Origin: Bacteroidota bacterium | GTDB taxonomy: Bacteria; Bacteroidota; Ignavibacteria; Kryptoniales; JAKASW01 | Length of the DNA stretch: 64,000 nt | Assembly: GCA_021845665.1 (NCBI GenBank) | Contig: JAJZVO010000004.1 | Location: 1-64,000 of the forward strand | Direction: 5' to 3' | Part shown: piece by piece, positions 53,082-62,430 of the stretch | Position numbering within the stretch: position 1 is the first letter of the stretch | Layout of the letters: every line of letters starts with the position of its first letter | Notes under the pieces: model-generated | The model's input: the letters and a program-made list of their open reading frames with translations, nothing else | Databases searched by the model: none | What the model was told of the DNA's origin: nothing | Made by a program: the position numbers and the translations under genes

Positions 53082-53693
53082 ATGAAGCAAAAGAAAAGAC
53101 AGCCCCCGAAAGAGAGCAAAGAGAAAAGCTCGCGACCTCCCGCGAAGAAACAGTCCAATGACAGTGCCGCTCATAAAGGGCTCGACAGGCAGCAGCTGTC
53201 ATTCGAAATCGAGACCGGCATATATGAGGTGGACAAGATTTTCGAAGGGCAAGGTGACCGCTTGAATGACTCGTATGTAATCGAGTCACTTGCGACATTC
53301 GTGAAGGTAATCAAAGAGAACACTTTCGGCGGCTACGCCGAGACTTTGAAGGAAGGTTCGGATGAAGAATCCGACATGATGCACATTAACATCGTCAACA
53401 GGATCAGCTCCGCCGCGGAGGAACTGGAGATGGAGTTCTCCGACGCCGAGTTGATTGAGACAGTAAAGGACATCCTATCACGCGTTAAAAAGGCGAGCTC
53501 GACAAAGTCGCCCCGCGCTTACCTCGATCCGCTTTCAAAGCAGCTGAAGGAGATGGGGTTCAAATCCGATTTCATCACAGACAGCGATATAGACGGCGAG
53601 ACGATTCGCCTTGAAGACATCGAGAACCTCGACGATCTCAATCTCGACGATGACGACGATCTCGACCTCGATAACTTCCGTCCCGGTTATTGA
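53082..53693 (+). CDS. Hypothetical protein with acidic tail
   Basis: A 203-residue cytoplasmic protein. The first 35 residues are Lys-rich, the middle is helical (YVIESLATFVKVIKENTFGG in part, AEELEMEFSDAELIETVKDIL in part) and the last 30 are almost only Asp, Leu and Glu (NLDDLNLDDDDDLDLDN). Basic head and acidic tail suggest a nucleic-acid or ribosome-associated partner, but no family is recognised. It begins 37 bp after the transporter stop, so they may share a transcript. Confidence 0.7.
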   Translation: MKQKKRQPPKESKEKSSRPPAKKQSNDSAAHKGLDRQQLSFEIETGIYEVDKIFEGQGDRLNDSYVIESLATFVKVIKENTFGGYAETLKEGSDEESDMMHINIVNRISSAAEELEMEFSDAELIETVKDILSRVKKASSTKSPRAYLDPLSKQLKEMGFKSDFITDSDIDGETIRLEDIENLDDLNLDDDDDLDLDNFRPGY

Positions 53694-54196
53694 GTAGAAG
53701 GATAGCGCGGGCGGATAAAATCCGGCAAGGGTCTCGCTGAATCCGCCGTGGCTCCACGGTGAGTTCAAAGTTGAAGAAAGCACCCGTCAGTAGTCGTTGA
53801 GCCAAGTTCAGAAAGGCTTTCCCCTGCATTTTCACGACCTTCGCGTCCCGGCCTACAATGGTACTGCCGGTTCGCGATTTGCATGCGTAGAGAGCGACGA
53901 ATCAAGTTGCTTCCCGACGTCCTTGTTGCCATAAGCGATGCACTCTTCCATGTATGACATGCCTGGTATAACAAGTGAGAGAGAGTCCACGAAGGCCGCA
54001 AAGAGCGCCAGTCAAACGGCTGATGCCACGGACAAGAGACATTTGCATGATTCCCGTTCAGTATCGCGTTTTGCTTAGTATATCATCGCCGATTTTTGTT
54101 ATTTTATCATTGATAATTTATTCGGAATCAGTGTTTCTATGATTTCTCTCCAATTAGATTGGCATTAATTGTTAGTAATAAATGGTGAATTGACCA
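53694..54196. other. Intergenic region upstream of ychF
   Basis: No supported gene. CCGTGG/CCACGG near 53746-53760 is a small hairpin, a half copy of the dispersed repeat lies at 53987-54009, and the last 120 bp are strongly AT-rich and probably hold the ychF promoter. Confidence 0.5.
53987..54009. repeat. Dispersed repeat, half copy
   Basis: CCACGAAGGCCGCAAAGAGC matches the arm words of the elements at 11596-11694 and 37316-37419. No inverted partner is seen, so it looks like a solo arm. Confidence 0.5.
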
Positions 54197-55294
54197 ATGG
54201 GTTTCAACTGCGGGATCATCGGGCTGCCGAACGTCGGCAAGTCTACAATCTTCAACGCGCTCACGGCTGCCGGAATCGCGGCAGAGAACTATCCATTCTG
54301 TACCATCGAGCCGAACATGGGCATAGTACCGGTGCCCGACAAAAGGCTCGACAAACTTGCGGCGCTCTACGAGACGCAGAAGATTATCCCGACGACTATC
54401 GAATTCGTAGACATCGCAGGACTCGTCAAGGGAGCGAGCAAAGGAGAGGGACTCGGCAACCAGTTCCTCGGACACATCCGCGAGGTCGATGCAGTGGCAC
54501 ATGTCGTCAGGTGCTTCGACGACCCGAATGTTGTTCATGTGGACGGCTCGGTCGACCCGAAGAGGGATATAGAAGTAATCGAGACCGAACTGATCATAAA
54601 GGACCTCGACACGCTTCAGCGGAAATTGAAAGAGACCGAAGGGCGGGCCAGATCCGGCGACAAGAAGGTTAAGGAAGAATACGATGTCTACTTTCGTCTG
54701 AACGACCATCTGAATTCCGGAAGACTCGCCAAATATCTTGAGTATGAAGACGAGCAGCACCGCGAATATGTCAGGCAGCTCCATCTTCTCACGGATAAAC
54801 CGGTGATGTACATCGCCAACGTTGACGAGGCGAGCGTCAGGACCGGAAACAAATACGTCGAGACCGTCAAGGGAATTGCCGCGCGCGAGGGAGCCAGCGT
54901 CGTCGTGGTGTCGGGAAAAATAGAAGCCGAACTTTCTCAGCTATCCGCGGACGAAAGAGAAGTCTTCCTCTCCGATCTCGGCCTGAGCGCGTCGGGTCTT
55001 GAGAGAGTCATCCGGGAGGGATACTCACTCCTGAGGCTTGTTACATTCTTCACCGCGGGACCGAAGGAAGTTCACGCGTGGACGGTGGAAGCAAACACCG
55101 CGGCGCCCCGGGCCTCCGCAAGAATACATTCCGATTTCGAAAAGGGATTCATCAGGATAGAAGTGATCAAGTATGACGACCTGATGAGACTCGGCTCGGA
55201 ACAAGGAGTGAAGGACGCAGGACTCCTCCACATCGAAGGAAAGGATTACCAGGTACAGGACGGGGACATAGTGGTAGTTAGGTTCAGCGTCTGA
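54197..55294 (+). CDS. ychF: Redox-regulated ATPase YchF (OLA1 family)
   Basis: A 365-residue TRAFAC P-loop protein: Walker [10 protein letters not shown] at residues 9-17, then FCTIEPN, the G3 motif [14 protein letters not shown], a coiled-coil insertion (about 135-190) and a C-terminal TGS domain (about 280-363: [37 protein letters not shown]). The NVDE motif in place of NKxD explains the ATP preference of this family. It binds ribosomes and modulates stress responses. Length is exact for the family. Confidence 0.97.
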   Translation: MGFNCGIIGLPNVGKSTIFNALTAAGIAAENYPFCTIEPNMGIVPVPDKRLDKLAALYETQKIIPTTIEFVDIAGLVKGASKGEGLGNQFLGHIREVDAVAHVVRCFDDPNVVHVDGSVDPKRDIEVIETELIIKDLDTLQRKLKETEGRARSGDKKVKEEYDVYFRLNDHLNSGRLAKYLEYEDEQHREYVRQLHLLTDKPVMYIANVDEASVRTGNKYVETVKGIAAREGASVVVVSGKIEAELSQLSADEREVFLSDLGLSASGLERVIREGYSLLRLVTFFTAGPKEVHAWTVEANTAAPRASARIHSDFEKGFIRIEVIKYDDLMRLGSEQGVKDAGLLHIEGKDYQVQDGDIVVVRFSV

Positions 55295-55338
55295 TCCAAG
55301 CCCCTTCCGAAATAAATCCTCGAAACATACGGAGATAA

Positions 55339-56217
55339 ATGCAAATGAAGAACCATATTCGTATCACCGTGGCTATACTTCTAATGCTGCCTTTAACCGC
55401 ATTCGGGCAGTCGCGACTTCGCCGCCTCAGCTACTATTCACATTTCGTCCATGACACGATGCATGTAGTGGTGCTCCTCCCTTCACACTACGATCCGGCT
55501 CACGCGTATCCCGTATTATTTCTGCTGCACGGATACGGAGGGGATCAGAACGACTGGACTACCAAGACTAACCTCGTCGAATACACCTCGCATATACGGC
55601 TTATCGTTGTAATGCCGGAGGCGAAGAACTCATGGTACGTCGATTCGCAGACGGACCCACGAGCGAAGTATGAGGACTACGTAATCCGCGAGCTGCCGGA
55701 ATTCGTCAACAAACGCTTCCCCATCGACACCACTCGGGAAGCAATCGCAGGGCTTTCGATGGGTGGTTACGGTGCACTGATGCTCGGACTAAGGTACCCG
55801 CACAAGTTCCAATTCATCGGCGATCTCAGCGGGGCAATAACAACCCCGGAAATAATCGACTCGATGCTTGACGTACCCGGATTTAACCTCGGTACACAAC
55901 GGGGAATCATGCCGAGCATCATCAAGGCGTTCGGCAAGAACGACAAGCGCTTCAGGGATGCTCACAACGTGTTCGATTTAATCGAGAAGGATCCTCCCGC
56001 AACGATTCCATATATCTTCATGGCGGCCGGCACACAGGATGGTTACATCGAATTCCGTCCCGCGGATCATGCTTTCATAGATTCGCTTCACGCCCACGGT
56101 GACACTCGCTATGAATACCACGAGCTTCCCGGCCAGCACGACTGGAAATTCTGGAATAAAGAAGTCCGGCCGATGCTCAGGAGAATGGCGGAGATAATGG
56201 AACTGAGAAACCAGTAG
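55339..56217 (+). CDS. Exported esterase (esterase D/Fes-like family)
   Basis: A 292-residue alpha/beta hydrolase with a signal peptide (cleavage near AFGQS, residue 24). LLHGYGGDQNDW is the oxyanion-loop region, GLSMGGYGAL holds nucleophile Ser140, a late Asp lies in AAGTQDGYI and the His in LPGQHDWKFW. This order matches the putative-esterase family that includes esterase D and feruloyl/tributyrin esterases. It is exported to the periplasm or beyond. GGAG precedes either of two ATGs (55339 or 55345). Confidence 0.88.
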   Translation: MQMKNHIRITVAILLMLPLTAFGQSRLRRLSYYSHFVHDTMHVVVLLPSHYDPAHAYPVLFLLHGYGGDQNDWTTKTNLVEYTSHIRLIVVMPEAKNSWYVDSQTDPRAKYEDYVIRELPEFVNKRFPIDTTREAIAGLSMGGYGALMLGLRYPHKFQFIGDLSGAITTPEIIDSMLDVPGFNLGTQRGIMPSIIKAFGKNDKRFRDAHNVFDLIEKDPPATIPYIFMAAGTQDGYIEFRPADHAFIDSLHAHGDTRYEYHELPGQHDWKFWNKEVRPMLRRMAEIMELRNQ

Positions 56218-56311
56218 AAGGAAAGAACGGCGAGCCGTTCGGGATCGCGAAACGAAGATAGAACATTTTGAAAATGCAGGACTCCGGCTTTCATCGCTGA
56301 ATTCCGGCATC

Positions 56312-56962
56312 GTGAAGTGCAGGAGATGTCCACGCCTCGTAGAGTGGCGTGAGAAGGTCGCACGGGAAAGAGTGGCTCGTTTTTTCGATTGGGAGTATTG
56401 GGGGAAGCCGGTTCCCGGATTCGGCGATCCGAATGCGCGGCTTCTCATCGTGGGGCTGGCGCCGGCCGCACACGGCGCCAACAGAACCGGACGAATGTTT
56501 ACGGGCGACAGAAGCGGCGAATGGCTTCATCGGACTTTGCACAAGTTTGGTTTTTCAAACAGGGAAAATTCTTCGACGAACGATGACGGCCTCGAACTCG
56601 TCGACTGTTACATCACGGCAGTCGCAAGGTGCGCGCCTCCGCAGAACAAGCTCCTGAAAGAGGAGATAGAGAATTGCAGGCCTTTCCTTCAGGAAGAATT
56701 CCGGATTCTACGAAACGTCCGGGTGGTCGTAGCTTTGGGCAAACTGGCTTTCGACCAGGTTTTGACCAATTTTCTGAGGGATAAGTCCACCCCACTGAGA
56801 AAGAGACCGATATTCAAACATGGCGCAGCGTATCATTTGAATTCCACCATCACAGTAATCGCGTCATACCACCCAAGCCAGCAAAACACATTTACCGGCA
56901 AGCTGACAAGGCCAATGTTTGAATCGGTATTCAGAAAAGTTCGAGCAGCATTGCCGCGTTAG
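56312..56962 (+). CDS. Family 5 uracil-DNA glycosylase (UDGb)
   Basis: A 216-residue glycosylase with the UDGb motif GLAPAAHGANRTGRMFTGD in the first third and SYHPSQQNTFTGK near the C-terminus. Four Cys (C3 and C6 in KCRRCP, then C-x14-C) form the Fe-S cluster site. Family 5 enzymes lack the catalytic Asp/Asn of other UDGs and also remove hypoxanthine. The GTG at 56312 is probably too far downstream: LRLSSLNSGIV just upstream in frame looks like conserved family sequence, but there is no ATG; CTG 56297 or another start may be used. Confidence 0.88.
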   Translation: MKCRRCPRLVEWREKVARERVARFFDWEYWGKPVPGFGDPNARLLIVGLAPAAHGANRTGRMFTGDRSGEWLHRTLHKFGFSNRENSSTNDDGLELVDCYITAVARCAPPQNKLLKEEIENCRPFLQEEFRILRNVRVVVALGKLAFDQVLTNFLRDKSTPLRKRPIFKHGAAYHLNSTITVIASYHPSQQNTFTGKLTRPMFESVFRKVRAALPR

Positions 56963-57277
56963 GAAGTCGGGTAGCGAGATGCCTCGAAAGCCTTCGGAAG
57001 GTTCGGGAATGCCTTCGGATAGCTCAGGAACGCTGCCGGCAATCTCCGGGGTAACGGTCTGGCAAGCCGTGGAAAAGGGACCGGGTGTGTCATTCTCCAC
57101 GGTCTTTGGTTTCGGGGCCTCCCCTGGTCGCATACGACATGAGATATCATCATGTTTCTCAGCGGCTTCGGCTCACTCTATGGCCGGTAAAGTTTACATC
57201 TTTTTCGTCCGATAATTGTTAGTGAGACACTCAGGAAGAGTGCGAAATACTTAAGTACAACATAAAGAGAGTACGTC
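56963..57277. other. Intergenic region, nothing clear
   Basis: Frames on both strands are short and lack ribosome-binding sites. The sequence has repeated CCTTCGGA/GCCTTCGGA words (near 56987-57020) but no extended structure. Confidence 0.45.
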
Positions 57278-57508
57278 ATGGACGACGAAAAAAGTGGTGT
57301 GCCCTCCCGGCGCCTAACGCGAAGGGAGGAAGAGGAGCTGTTTTCAGCGATCATCACGGGATATTTGAAGGACAAGGTTGAACTTGAAATATACCCAAAG
57401 GGAATCTCAATCAAAGAAACATCGAACCCTGACGCGAGGGAAATTTTCTTCCCGTTCGATGAAGAGGATAGCGCCCCTCCGGGACCGGAGGAGTGCACGG
57501 ATCAATGA
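57278..57508 (+). CDS. Small acidic protein, unknown
   Basis: A 76-residue protein with a charged start (RRLTRREEEELFSAIITGYL in part), a middle part that reads as beta strands (VELEIYPKGISI) and an acidic Pro-rich end. AAAGAGAG precedes the ATG. No family is recognised. It converges with the radical SAM gene, whose stop is 7 bp away. Confidence 0.5.
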   Translation: MDDEKSGVPSRRLTRREEEELFSAIITGYLKDKVELEIYPKGISIKETSNPDAREIFFPFDEEDSAPPGPEECTDQ

Positions 57509-57514
57509 TTGTGC

Positions 57515-58504
57515 TCAGCGCTTGAACGGCTGTATGCGATTTGTGAAATCTGGTTTGTAATAATCCTGGCTTTCGAATTTCTGCATCCAACCGTTTTCGA
57601 AGCCGAACTCATCCAGAAGATCGAGGACCTTGTCGTATTCCGATTCGCGGATATGCCTGCTCAGGAGCATAATCGATTCCGCCTTGTTGGTCGGATAGTA
57701 CTGTGACATCACCGACAAGGCGACATCGTTTCCGAGTTCTTCGGCGATCCACTTCAATGTCTCCCTGCTTCCGGCAAGGTCGTTAGGAAGCACGAGGTGT
57801 CGTATAAGGAGACCGCGCTTCAGCAGACCGTCATCGCCGATTACGAGACCGCTCCCGACCTGCCGGTGCATTTCCTTTAGAGCGAGGCGTGCGAACTTCG
57901 GATATTCCTTAACCTTCGAATACATGTATCCGTCGATCTCTTCCGCGTATTTCAGGTCAGGCAAATAGATGTCTACGATCCCGTCGAGAAGCTTGAGCAC
58001 ATCGACGGAATCGTACGCGTTGGTGTTGTAAACAACCGGGAGGTGCAGGCCCTGCTCGACCGCTATCGCGAGAGCGCGGATAATTTCGGGGACAAAATGT
58101 GTCGGTGAAACAAGCCCGATGTTGTGACATCCCTTTCCCTGCAGCTCCAGCATGATTTCGGCCAGTCTCTCGAAGGTGACTTCGTTCTTAAGCTCGACCT
58201 TGTAGTTCTGGCTGATTTGATAATTCTGGCAGTACACGCAGCGAAGGTTGCAGTTGCCGAAGAATATGTTCCCGGCACCGTTGGTGCCGACAAGAGGCGG
58301 TTCTTCGCCGAAATGCGGGCAGTAGGAACTCACGATGGGAAGATAGCGCGAATAACATCTCGCGATCTCGCCTTTCTTCCTGTCGACCTGGCAGTCGAGT
58401 GGGCAGATGTTGCACGATTCAAGCATCCGGCCTAGGACTTCGACACGGCGTTGCAGCTCACCGGATTCGTGGAGCCTAAGGTAGGACGGCTCGAACTCTA
58501 TCAC
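57515..58504 (-). CDS. Radical SAM protein of the PflA-like group
   Basis: A 329-residue protein with the radical SAM cluster motif CNLRCVYC near residue 85 and an extra N-terminal Cys set (CNICPLDC and ARC at about 31-50) that probably holds a second cluster or zinc. VSPTHFVPEI and NTNAYDS, then YLPDLKYA, follow as in pyruvate-formate-lyase-activating-enzyme-related proteins. The glycyl-radical or other partner is not nearby. The start is GTG. It stands between a small hypothetical gene and an SDR, the latter about 100 bp upstream. Confidence 0.88.
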   Translation of the reverse strand: MIEFEPSYLRLHESGELQRRVEVLGRMLESCNICPLDCQVDRKKGEIARCYSRYLPIVSSYCPHFGEEPPLVGTNGAGNIFFGNCNLRCVYCQNYQISQNYKVELKNEVTFERLAEIMLELQGKGCHNIGLVSPTHFVPEIIRALAIAVEQGLHLPVVYNTNAYDSVDVLKLLDGIVDIYLPDLKYAEEIDGYMYSKVKEYPKFARLALKEMHRQVGSGLVIGDDGLLKRGLLIRHLVLPNDLAGSRETLKWIAEELGNDVALSVMSQYYPTNKAESIMLLSRHIRESEYDKVLDLLDEFGFENGWMQKFESQDYYKPDFTNRIQPFKR

Positions 58505-58602
58505 TTTTGTATCTCGTTTATCTATTTGTAAAATGGGAACTGCTCCGAGACCGGTTCTTGCCCGATCAGTGATTTTTCCAGGGATTCATCGATCCAGGTT
58601 TT

Positions 58603-59376
58603 CTACGGGTTCGTTGCCCAGAGCTCGACTTCGCGTACCAGGGCTCTTGGAGGGAGTTTGATAGCAGCGATGATCGTGTCGGCGACATCCTCGGCTCGCA
58701 GCCTCGCGCCTTTTCCGCCCTTAAGTATTTGACGGCTATCCCTTTCGCTCGAATCGACTGAGCTCGGTGTTACCACTATAACGCGGATGTTGTGGCCCCG
58801 GACTTCCTGAAGAAGGGCCTCGGAAAAGCCCTCGATACCGAACTTCGAAGCGGCGTATACGGCAGAGTTCGCCTTCGCCCGCTTCCCCGACGTGGACGAT
58901 ATCATCACTATCGTACCGTCCATCTTTTCGATCATCTCGGGAAGGACCGCACGTGCAAGCAAAAACGGCCCCGTGAGATTGGTCCCGATGATTGAGTCCC
59001 AATCGCTCAGGGACATCTCGGTAACGGGCTTCTCAATATATTGTCCGGCGTTATTTATGAGAATGTCTATCGTTCCAAATTCGGTAAGGGTTTTCGAGAG
59101 GAGTCTGTGCACGCTCTTCTCGTTCGATACGTCGGTCTGCACCGCAATCACTTTGCCGCCGTTCCCGGAGATATCCTCGGCAGCGGCTTTGAGATCCCCA
59201 AGCGTCCTTCCTGCAATGACTACCGAGGTCCCTTCCTGTGCGAGCCTTTGGGCTATGAGCCTTCCGATACCTCTCGAACCTCCCGTAACTATCGCCACTT
59301 TTCCAGCGAGGCTCCCGCCGGGATTTTGTGTCGTCGATTCCGACCTGACTTTCTTTGAAGATCCGGATCTAAGCAT
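58603..59376 (-). CDS. Short-chain dehydrogenase/reductase
   Basis: A 257-residue classical SDR: nucleotide-binding TGGSRGIG near residue 30, NNAG, catalytic Ser in ISSTSG and YAASK with the active Tyr and Lys. Resembles 3-oxoacyl-ACP reductases, but the substrate is not fixed. ATG 59376 is chosen because it begins two bases after the hprK stop; a longer start at 59397 would overlap hprK. The first 25 residues are basic and not part of the fold. Confidence 0.9.
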   Translation of the reverse strand: MLRSGSSKKVRSESTTQNPGGSLAGKVAIVTGGSRGIGRLIAQRLAQEGTSVVIAGRTLGDLKAAAEDISGNGGKVIAVQTDVSNEKSVHRLLSKTLTEFGTIDILINNAGQYIEKPVTEMSLSDWDSIIGTNLTGPFLLARAVLPEMIEKMDGTIVMISSTSGKRAKANSAVYAASKFGIEGFSEALLQEVRGHNIRVIVVTPSSVDSSERDSRQILKGGKGARLRAEDVADTIIAAIKLPPRALVREVELWATNP

Positions 59377-59377
59377 T

Positions 59378-60394
59378 CTACTCAAAGTCCCTTTCAAAAT
59401 ACCGGTTCGCGCCGGTGCCCTGTTTTTTCTTCTTCTTGATAGCTTCCTGAATTTTCTGGTTGAACACCTCGGCCGCGTCGTAATCGTAAGAACGCAGGAG
59501 TTGATTCAACGAGATGACCTCAGCTATTACAGTTATATTTTTCCCTGGGAGAATCGGGAGCTTGATGAAGGGGATGTCGACACCGAGCATCGAAATAAAT
59601 TCGTGATCCAACCCCGTCCTTGTATATTCCTGAGTGGAGTCCCATTCTTCAAGTTCGACCACCACTTCTATTCTCTTTCGTTTCCTGACGGCTCTTATTC
59701 CGAAGACACTCCGGACGTCTATCACGCCGAGGCCGCGAACTTCCATGAAATGCTGGGCGATGTTGGAGCTTTTCCCGATAAGGATGTCCTCACCTTCTCT
59801 ATAAACTCCGACAGCATCGTCGGCCACGAGCCGGTGGCCGCGCTCGACCAGGTCGAGTGCAATTTCACTTTTGCCGATTCCGCTCTTCCCTACGAACAGA
59901 AGGCCAATGCCGTAGACGTCAACAAGCGAGCCGTGAATTACCGTGCTCGGCGCGAATATCTGATCCAGAAACTCACCGAGGAAGTAGACCAGCCTCGTCG
60001 TCTCGAGTGTGCTCCGGAAGACCGAGACGCCGTGCTCGGTGATGAGATCGATGAGGTCCTGCTCGAGCTCGTTGCTGTTCGCGACGATGACACAAGGTAT
60101 CTCGAATTGCAGGATAGTTTGTAACGCGCGGCGCCTGTCCTCGAGCTTCAGCGAGCTGAGATACCTGACCTCCGTGTTGCCGAATATCTGTACCCGGTTG
60201 TAGGTGAACAACTCGACGTAGCCTGCCAGCGCGAGACCCGGCCGGTGCACGTTCTTATCAGTTATCAGCTTCGCGCGGCCGATGTCGCCGTTGATCTGCT
60301 GCAGTTTCGTCTTCTCATGCATCGTCTTGTACAGCTCGCCGACGCTGACGTCTTTTCGCCTTATTTCCTTGGTATCCCAAATACGTGATGCCAT
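59378..60394 (-). CDS. hprK: HPr kinase/phosphorylase
   Basis: A 338-residue protein: N-terminal MurF-like domain (about 1-140) and C-terminal P-loop kinase domain with FVGKSGIGKSE (Walker A, about 165-175), RGHRLVADDAV and the K/R-rich RAVRKRKRIEVVVELE segment, then MLGVDIPFIKLPILPGKN. It phosphorylates and dephosphorylates HPr Ser46 in response to metabolites. In this phylum the PTS is often incomplete and HPrK is kept next to envelope or adhesion genes. It ends next to the SDR start; no ptsH is in the window. Confidence 0.95.
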   Translation of the reverse strand: MASRIWDTKEIRRKDVSVGELYKTMHEKTKLQQINGDIGRAKLITDKNVHRPGLALAGYVELFTYNRVQIFGNTEVRYLSSLKLEDRRRALQTILQFEIPCVIVANSNELEQDLIDLITEHGVSVFRSTLETTRLVYFLGEFLDQIFAPSTVIHGSLVDVYGIGLLFVGKSGIGKSEIALDLVERGHRLVADDAVGVYREGEDILIGKSSNIAQHFMEVRGLGVIDVRSVFGIRAVRKRKRIEVVVELEEWDSTQEYTRTGLDHEFISMLGVDIPFIKLPILPGKNITVIAEVISLNQLLRSYDYDAAEVFNQKIQEAIKKKKKQGTGANRYFERDFE

Positions 60395-60611
60395 AACGCT
60401 AAAAATATATGAACAAATGCGGGGAAATGCACCCTAAATCGAAACCAAGCGCGTGTCAAGCACACGCGCCATCTCCTCAACCCTATCAACCGGCGTCACA
60501 AGCGAGCCGATGCCGGACTTCCGCGCGAAGATATCGACATTATCGAAAGCCACATGAATCGCAGAGGTGACATGACTTTGCCTCCTGCCGCGATTGTTAG
60601 ATTCTCAGGAC
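60395..60611 (-). other. Gap between hprK and GT2, with a hairpin and an orphan frame
   Basis: GCGCGTGT (60449-60456) and ACACGCGC (60462-60469) form a perfect 8-bp stem with a 5-base loop. A 57-codon minus-strand frame (60434-60604) reads like the end of a real protein (SGIGSLVTPVDRVEEM, VLDTRLVSI) but has no ATG and no recognised family; it may be a gene remnant. An AGGAGG lies seven bases before an out-of-frame ATG at about 60574. Confidence 0.45.
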
Positions 60612-61352
60612 TCAGAGACCGGAGGGAGCTCTGAATCTGGTGAAATCCTTCGCGAAAAAGGCACGGAAGTAGGCCCGCGTATATTGGTAATTCACTTTCC
60701 AGAATCCTGTCTCGTCGAACCGTCTCGGTGAGGTTTGCGTCCACACTTTCCTGGAGAACCTCACTTTGCCGGCCATGCGCACCAGCATCATTCCGATGAC
60801 GGCATCGTCGCCCCAGAAACTGATGGGAGGAATTCCACCTATAGTGTGAAGGGCGTCCCGGGTCACGGCAAAGTTACCACCGATGATGACCGCAGCTTTC
60901 CGCCAGAAGACGGCTCTAAGGAGCACGGGCAGCGCAGGAAGGACCACCCAGGAATACAACTTATTCAGAAATGCTTTGTAGCCAGCCGAGAATCCGTAAT
61001 AATACGGCCCGCTCACCGCCTTTGCTCCGTTTTCAATCTCAAGTTTGATGTTCGTTATCCAGTCGGTCGGGACCACGCAATCGGAATCGAGAAAGCAGAT
61101 CACATCTCCGGTTGACTCGAGGAAGCCGCGTTGGCGGGCAAGATTGGGACCCGGCATTTTCTCGAACACTACCTTACCGCTATCCCCGAGAGCCATAGTC
61201 GCTGCAGTATGCGTATGGTCGCTGGAATTGTTATCAACGACTATAATTTCAACGGAATCGCCCGGCACAAGTATCTGGGCACGAACGGCCGTGACAGCCG
61301 ATTCGATGTGTTTGCCTTCGTTGAAAGCAGGTATCACTACGGAAAAATTCAT
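60612..61352 (-). CDS. Family 2 glycosyltransferase
   Basis: A 246-residue GT-A enzyme: FSVVIPAFNEGKHIE at the start, VDNNSSDHT, CFLDSDCVVP with the metal-binding DxD, and a hydrophobic stretch (about 150-170) that may touch the membrane. It transfers a sugar from a nucleotide sugar to an unknown acceptor. ATG 61352 matches the usual GT2 start; the frame is open to a TTG at 61376. It is the last gene of the polysaccharide-like cluster, after the radical SAM/SPASM gene (9-32 bp). Confidence 0.85.
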   Translation of the reverse strand: MNFSVVIPAFNEGKHIESAVTAVRAQILVPGDSVEIIVVDNNSSDHTHTAATMALGDSGKVVFEKMPGPNLARQRGFLESTGDVICFLDSDCVVPTDWITNIKLEIENGAKAVSGPYYYGFSAGYKAFLNKLYSWVVLPALPVLLRAVFWRKAAVIIGGNFAVTRDALHTIGGIPPISFWGDDAVIGMMLVRMAGKVRFSRKVWTQTSPRRFDETGFWKVNYQYTRAYFRAFFAKDFTRFRAPSGL

Positions 61353-61384
61353 TAAGTCGGCACCATCACTCTTCAAAGTCTCAG

Positions 61385-62428
61385 CTAATTGTTTTTGGCC
61401 TTCTCGAATATATCACACTTGGAGCAGATAGTGCGTGTGGTACTCCCTTCATAATCCGGCGCGGCAAACAAACTTCGTGAATAAACATATTTCTCATTAT
61501 ACCATATCTCTTCGAAGGACTCTTTCGAAAGATCTCCCCAGACATTTTCCCTGCTCGTAATCCAGCAACAAGGCGCTACTTTCCCATCCGGATTGACAAC
61601 CGGAGAAGTGAAGAGCTGGTTGCACGGTTTATTGTTGATCGGCGGTTTACTCCCATTCCTGTAGTAGTCATGGACAAATCTGGAATCTCTCGGGAGCCAC
61701 ATATCTTTTCTTTCGTCGAGAGTGCCGGGGAAAGTCATGTCCGGTATATCGTCGGACAGTCCCATCTTGTCGAACATTATGTCTATTTTCATTTCCCTGG
61801 CCATTTTCCTCGCACGTCCTATTTCATGCTCATTGAATCTGTTCACGATAAATTTCCAGACAATTTTCGGATCTCTTTTCCGCAGTCTTTTCTTCGCTGC
61901 CACTGTCATCCCGACGTTCTCCATCACCCAGTCGAGACGCCCTTTCACCCTGTATTTCTCGTACGATTTCTGCGAAGCGCCATCGGCTGAGATAACAAGC
62001 TGATGCAGACCGGATCCGACGAGCACATCGAAGAATTCGGGCTTTTGCCTGAAACTGAAGTTTGTGTGAACGACGGTATAGATGTTCCTCGAGACTGCTT
62101 CCCTTATCATTCCAGGCGTTTCATGGTACAGGAGAGGTTCACCCCAGTTGAAGAGGATGAGCACCTTGACCGACGGCATCTTGTCCAACACCATCTTGAA
62201 AGTGTCGAAGGACATTTTTCCCTTGTCATAGTCCTGGTTCCTGGATGCGCAGAGCGGGCAATCCAGGTTACAGACGTTTACCGGGTCGAGCGTAAGGGCG
62301 CTAGGAAGAGGCGGGTGCAGATTATTCGGGTTGAACCGGAATTTGAGCCATTCAGCGATTCTGTTCTGAATATTTATCGGGACTCTTTGCCAGAAAAAAA
62401 GGTAAGCCTGAAAGAGAAACCTGTTCAT
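61385..62428 (-). CDS. Radical SAM/SPASM protein in polysaccharide cluster
   Basis: A 347-residue radical SAM enzyme. The SAM cluster motif CNLDCPLC lies near residue 48, TNFSFR and LVISADGASQ follow, and the C-terminal SPASM-like Cys set is CNQL, CCWI and CSKCD. These enzymes can modify peptides or carbohydrates; next to glycosyltransferases a sugar or lipid-linked intermediate is plausible. ATG 62428, three bases after the GT2 stop upstream, is preferred over 62500, which overlaps that gene. Confidence 0.85.
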   Translation of the reverse strand: MNRFLFQAYLFFWQRVPINIQNRIAEWLKFRFNPNNLHPPLPSALTLDPVNVCNLDCPLCASRNQDYDKGKMSFDTFKMVLDKMPSVKVLILFNWGEPLLYHETPGMIREAVSRNIYTVVHTNFSFRQKPEFFDVLVGSGLHQLVISADGASQKSYEKYRVKGRLDWVMENVGMTVAAKKRLRKRDPKIVWKFIVNRFNEHEIGRARKMAREMKIDIMFDKMGLSDDIPDMTFPGTLDERKDMWLPRDSRFVHDYYRNGSKPPINNKPCNQLFTSPVVNPDGKVAPCCWITSRENVWGDLSKESFEEIWYNEKYVYSRSLFAAPDYEGSTTRTICSKCDIFEKAKNN

Positions 62429-62430
62429 GC

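Noticed and set aside
58892-60124. 410-codon frame antisense to SDR and hprK
   Set aside because: Long shadow frame; both sense genes have complete catalytic motifs.
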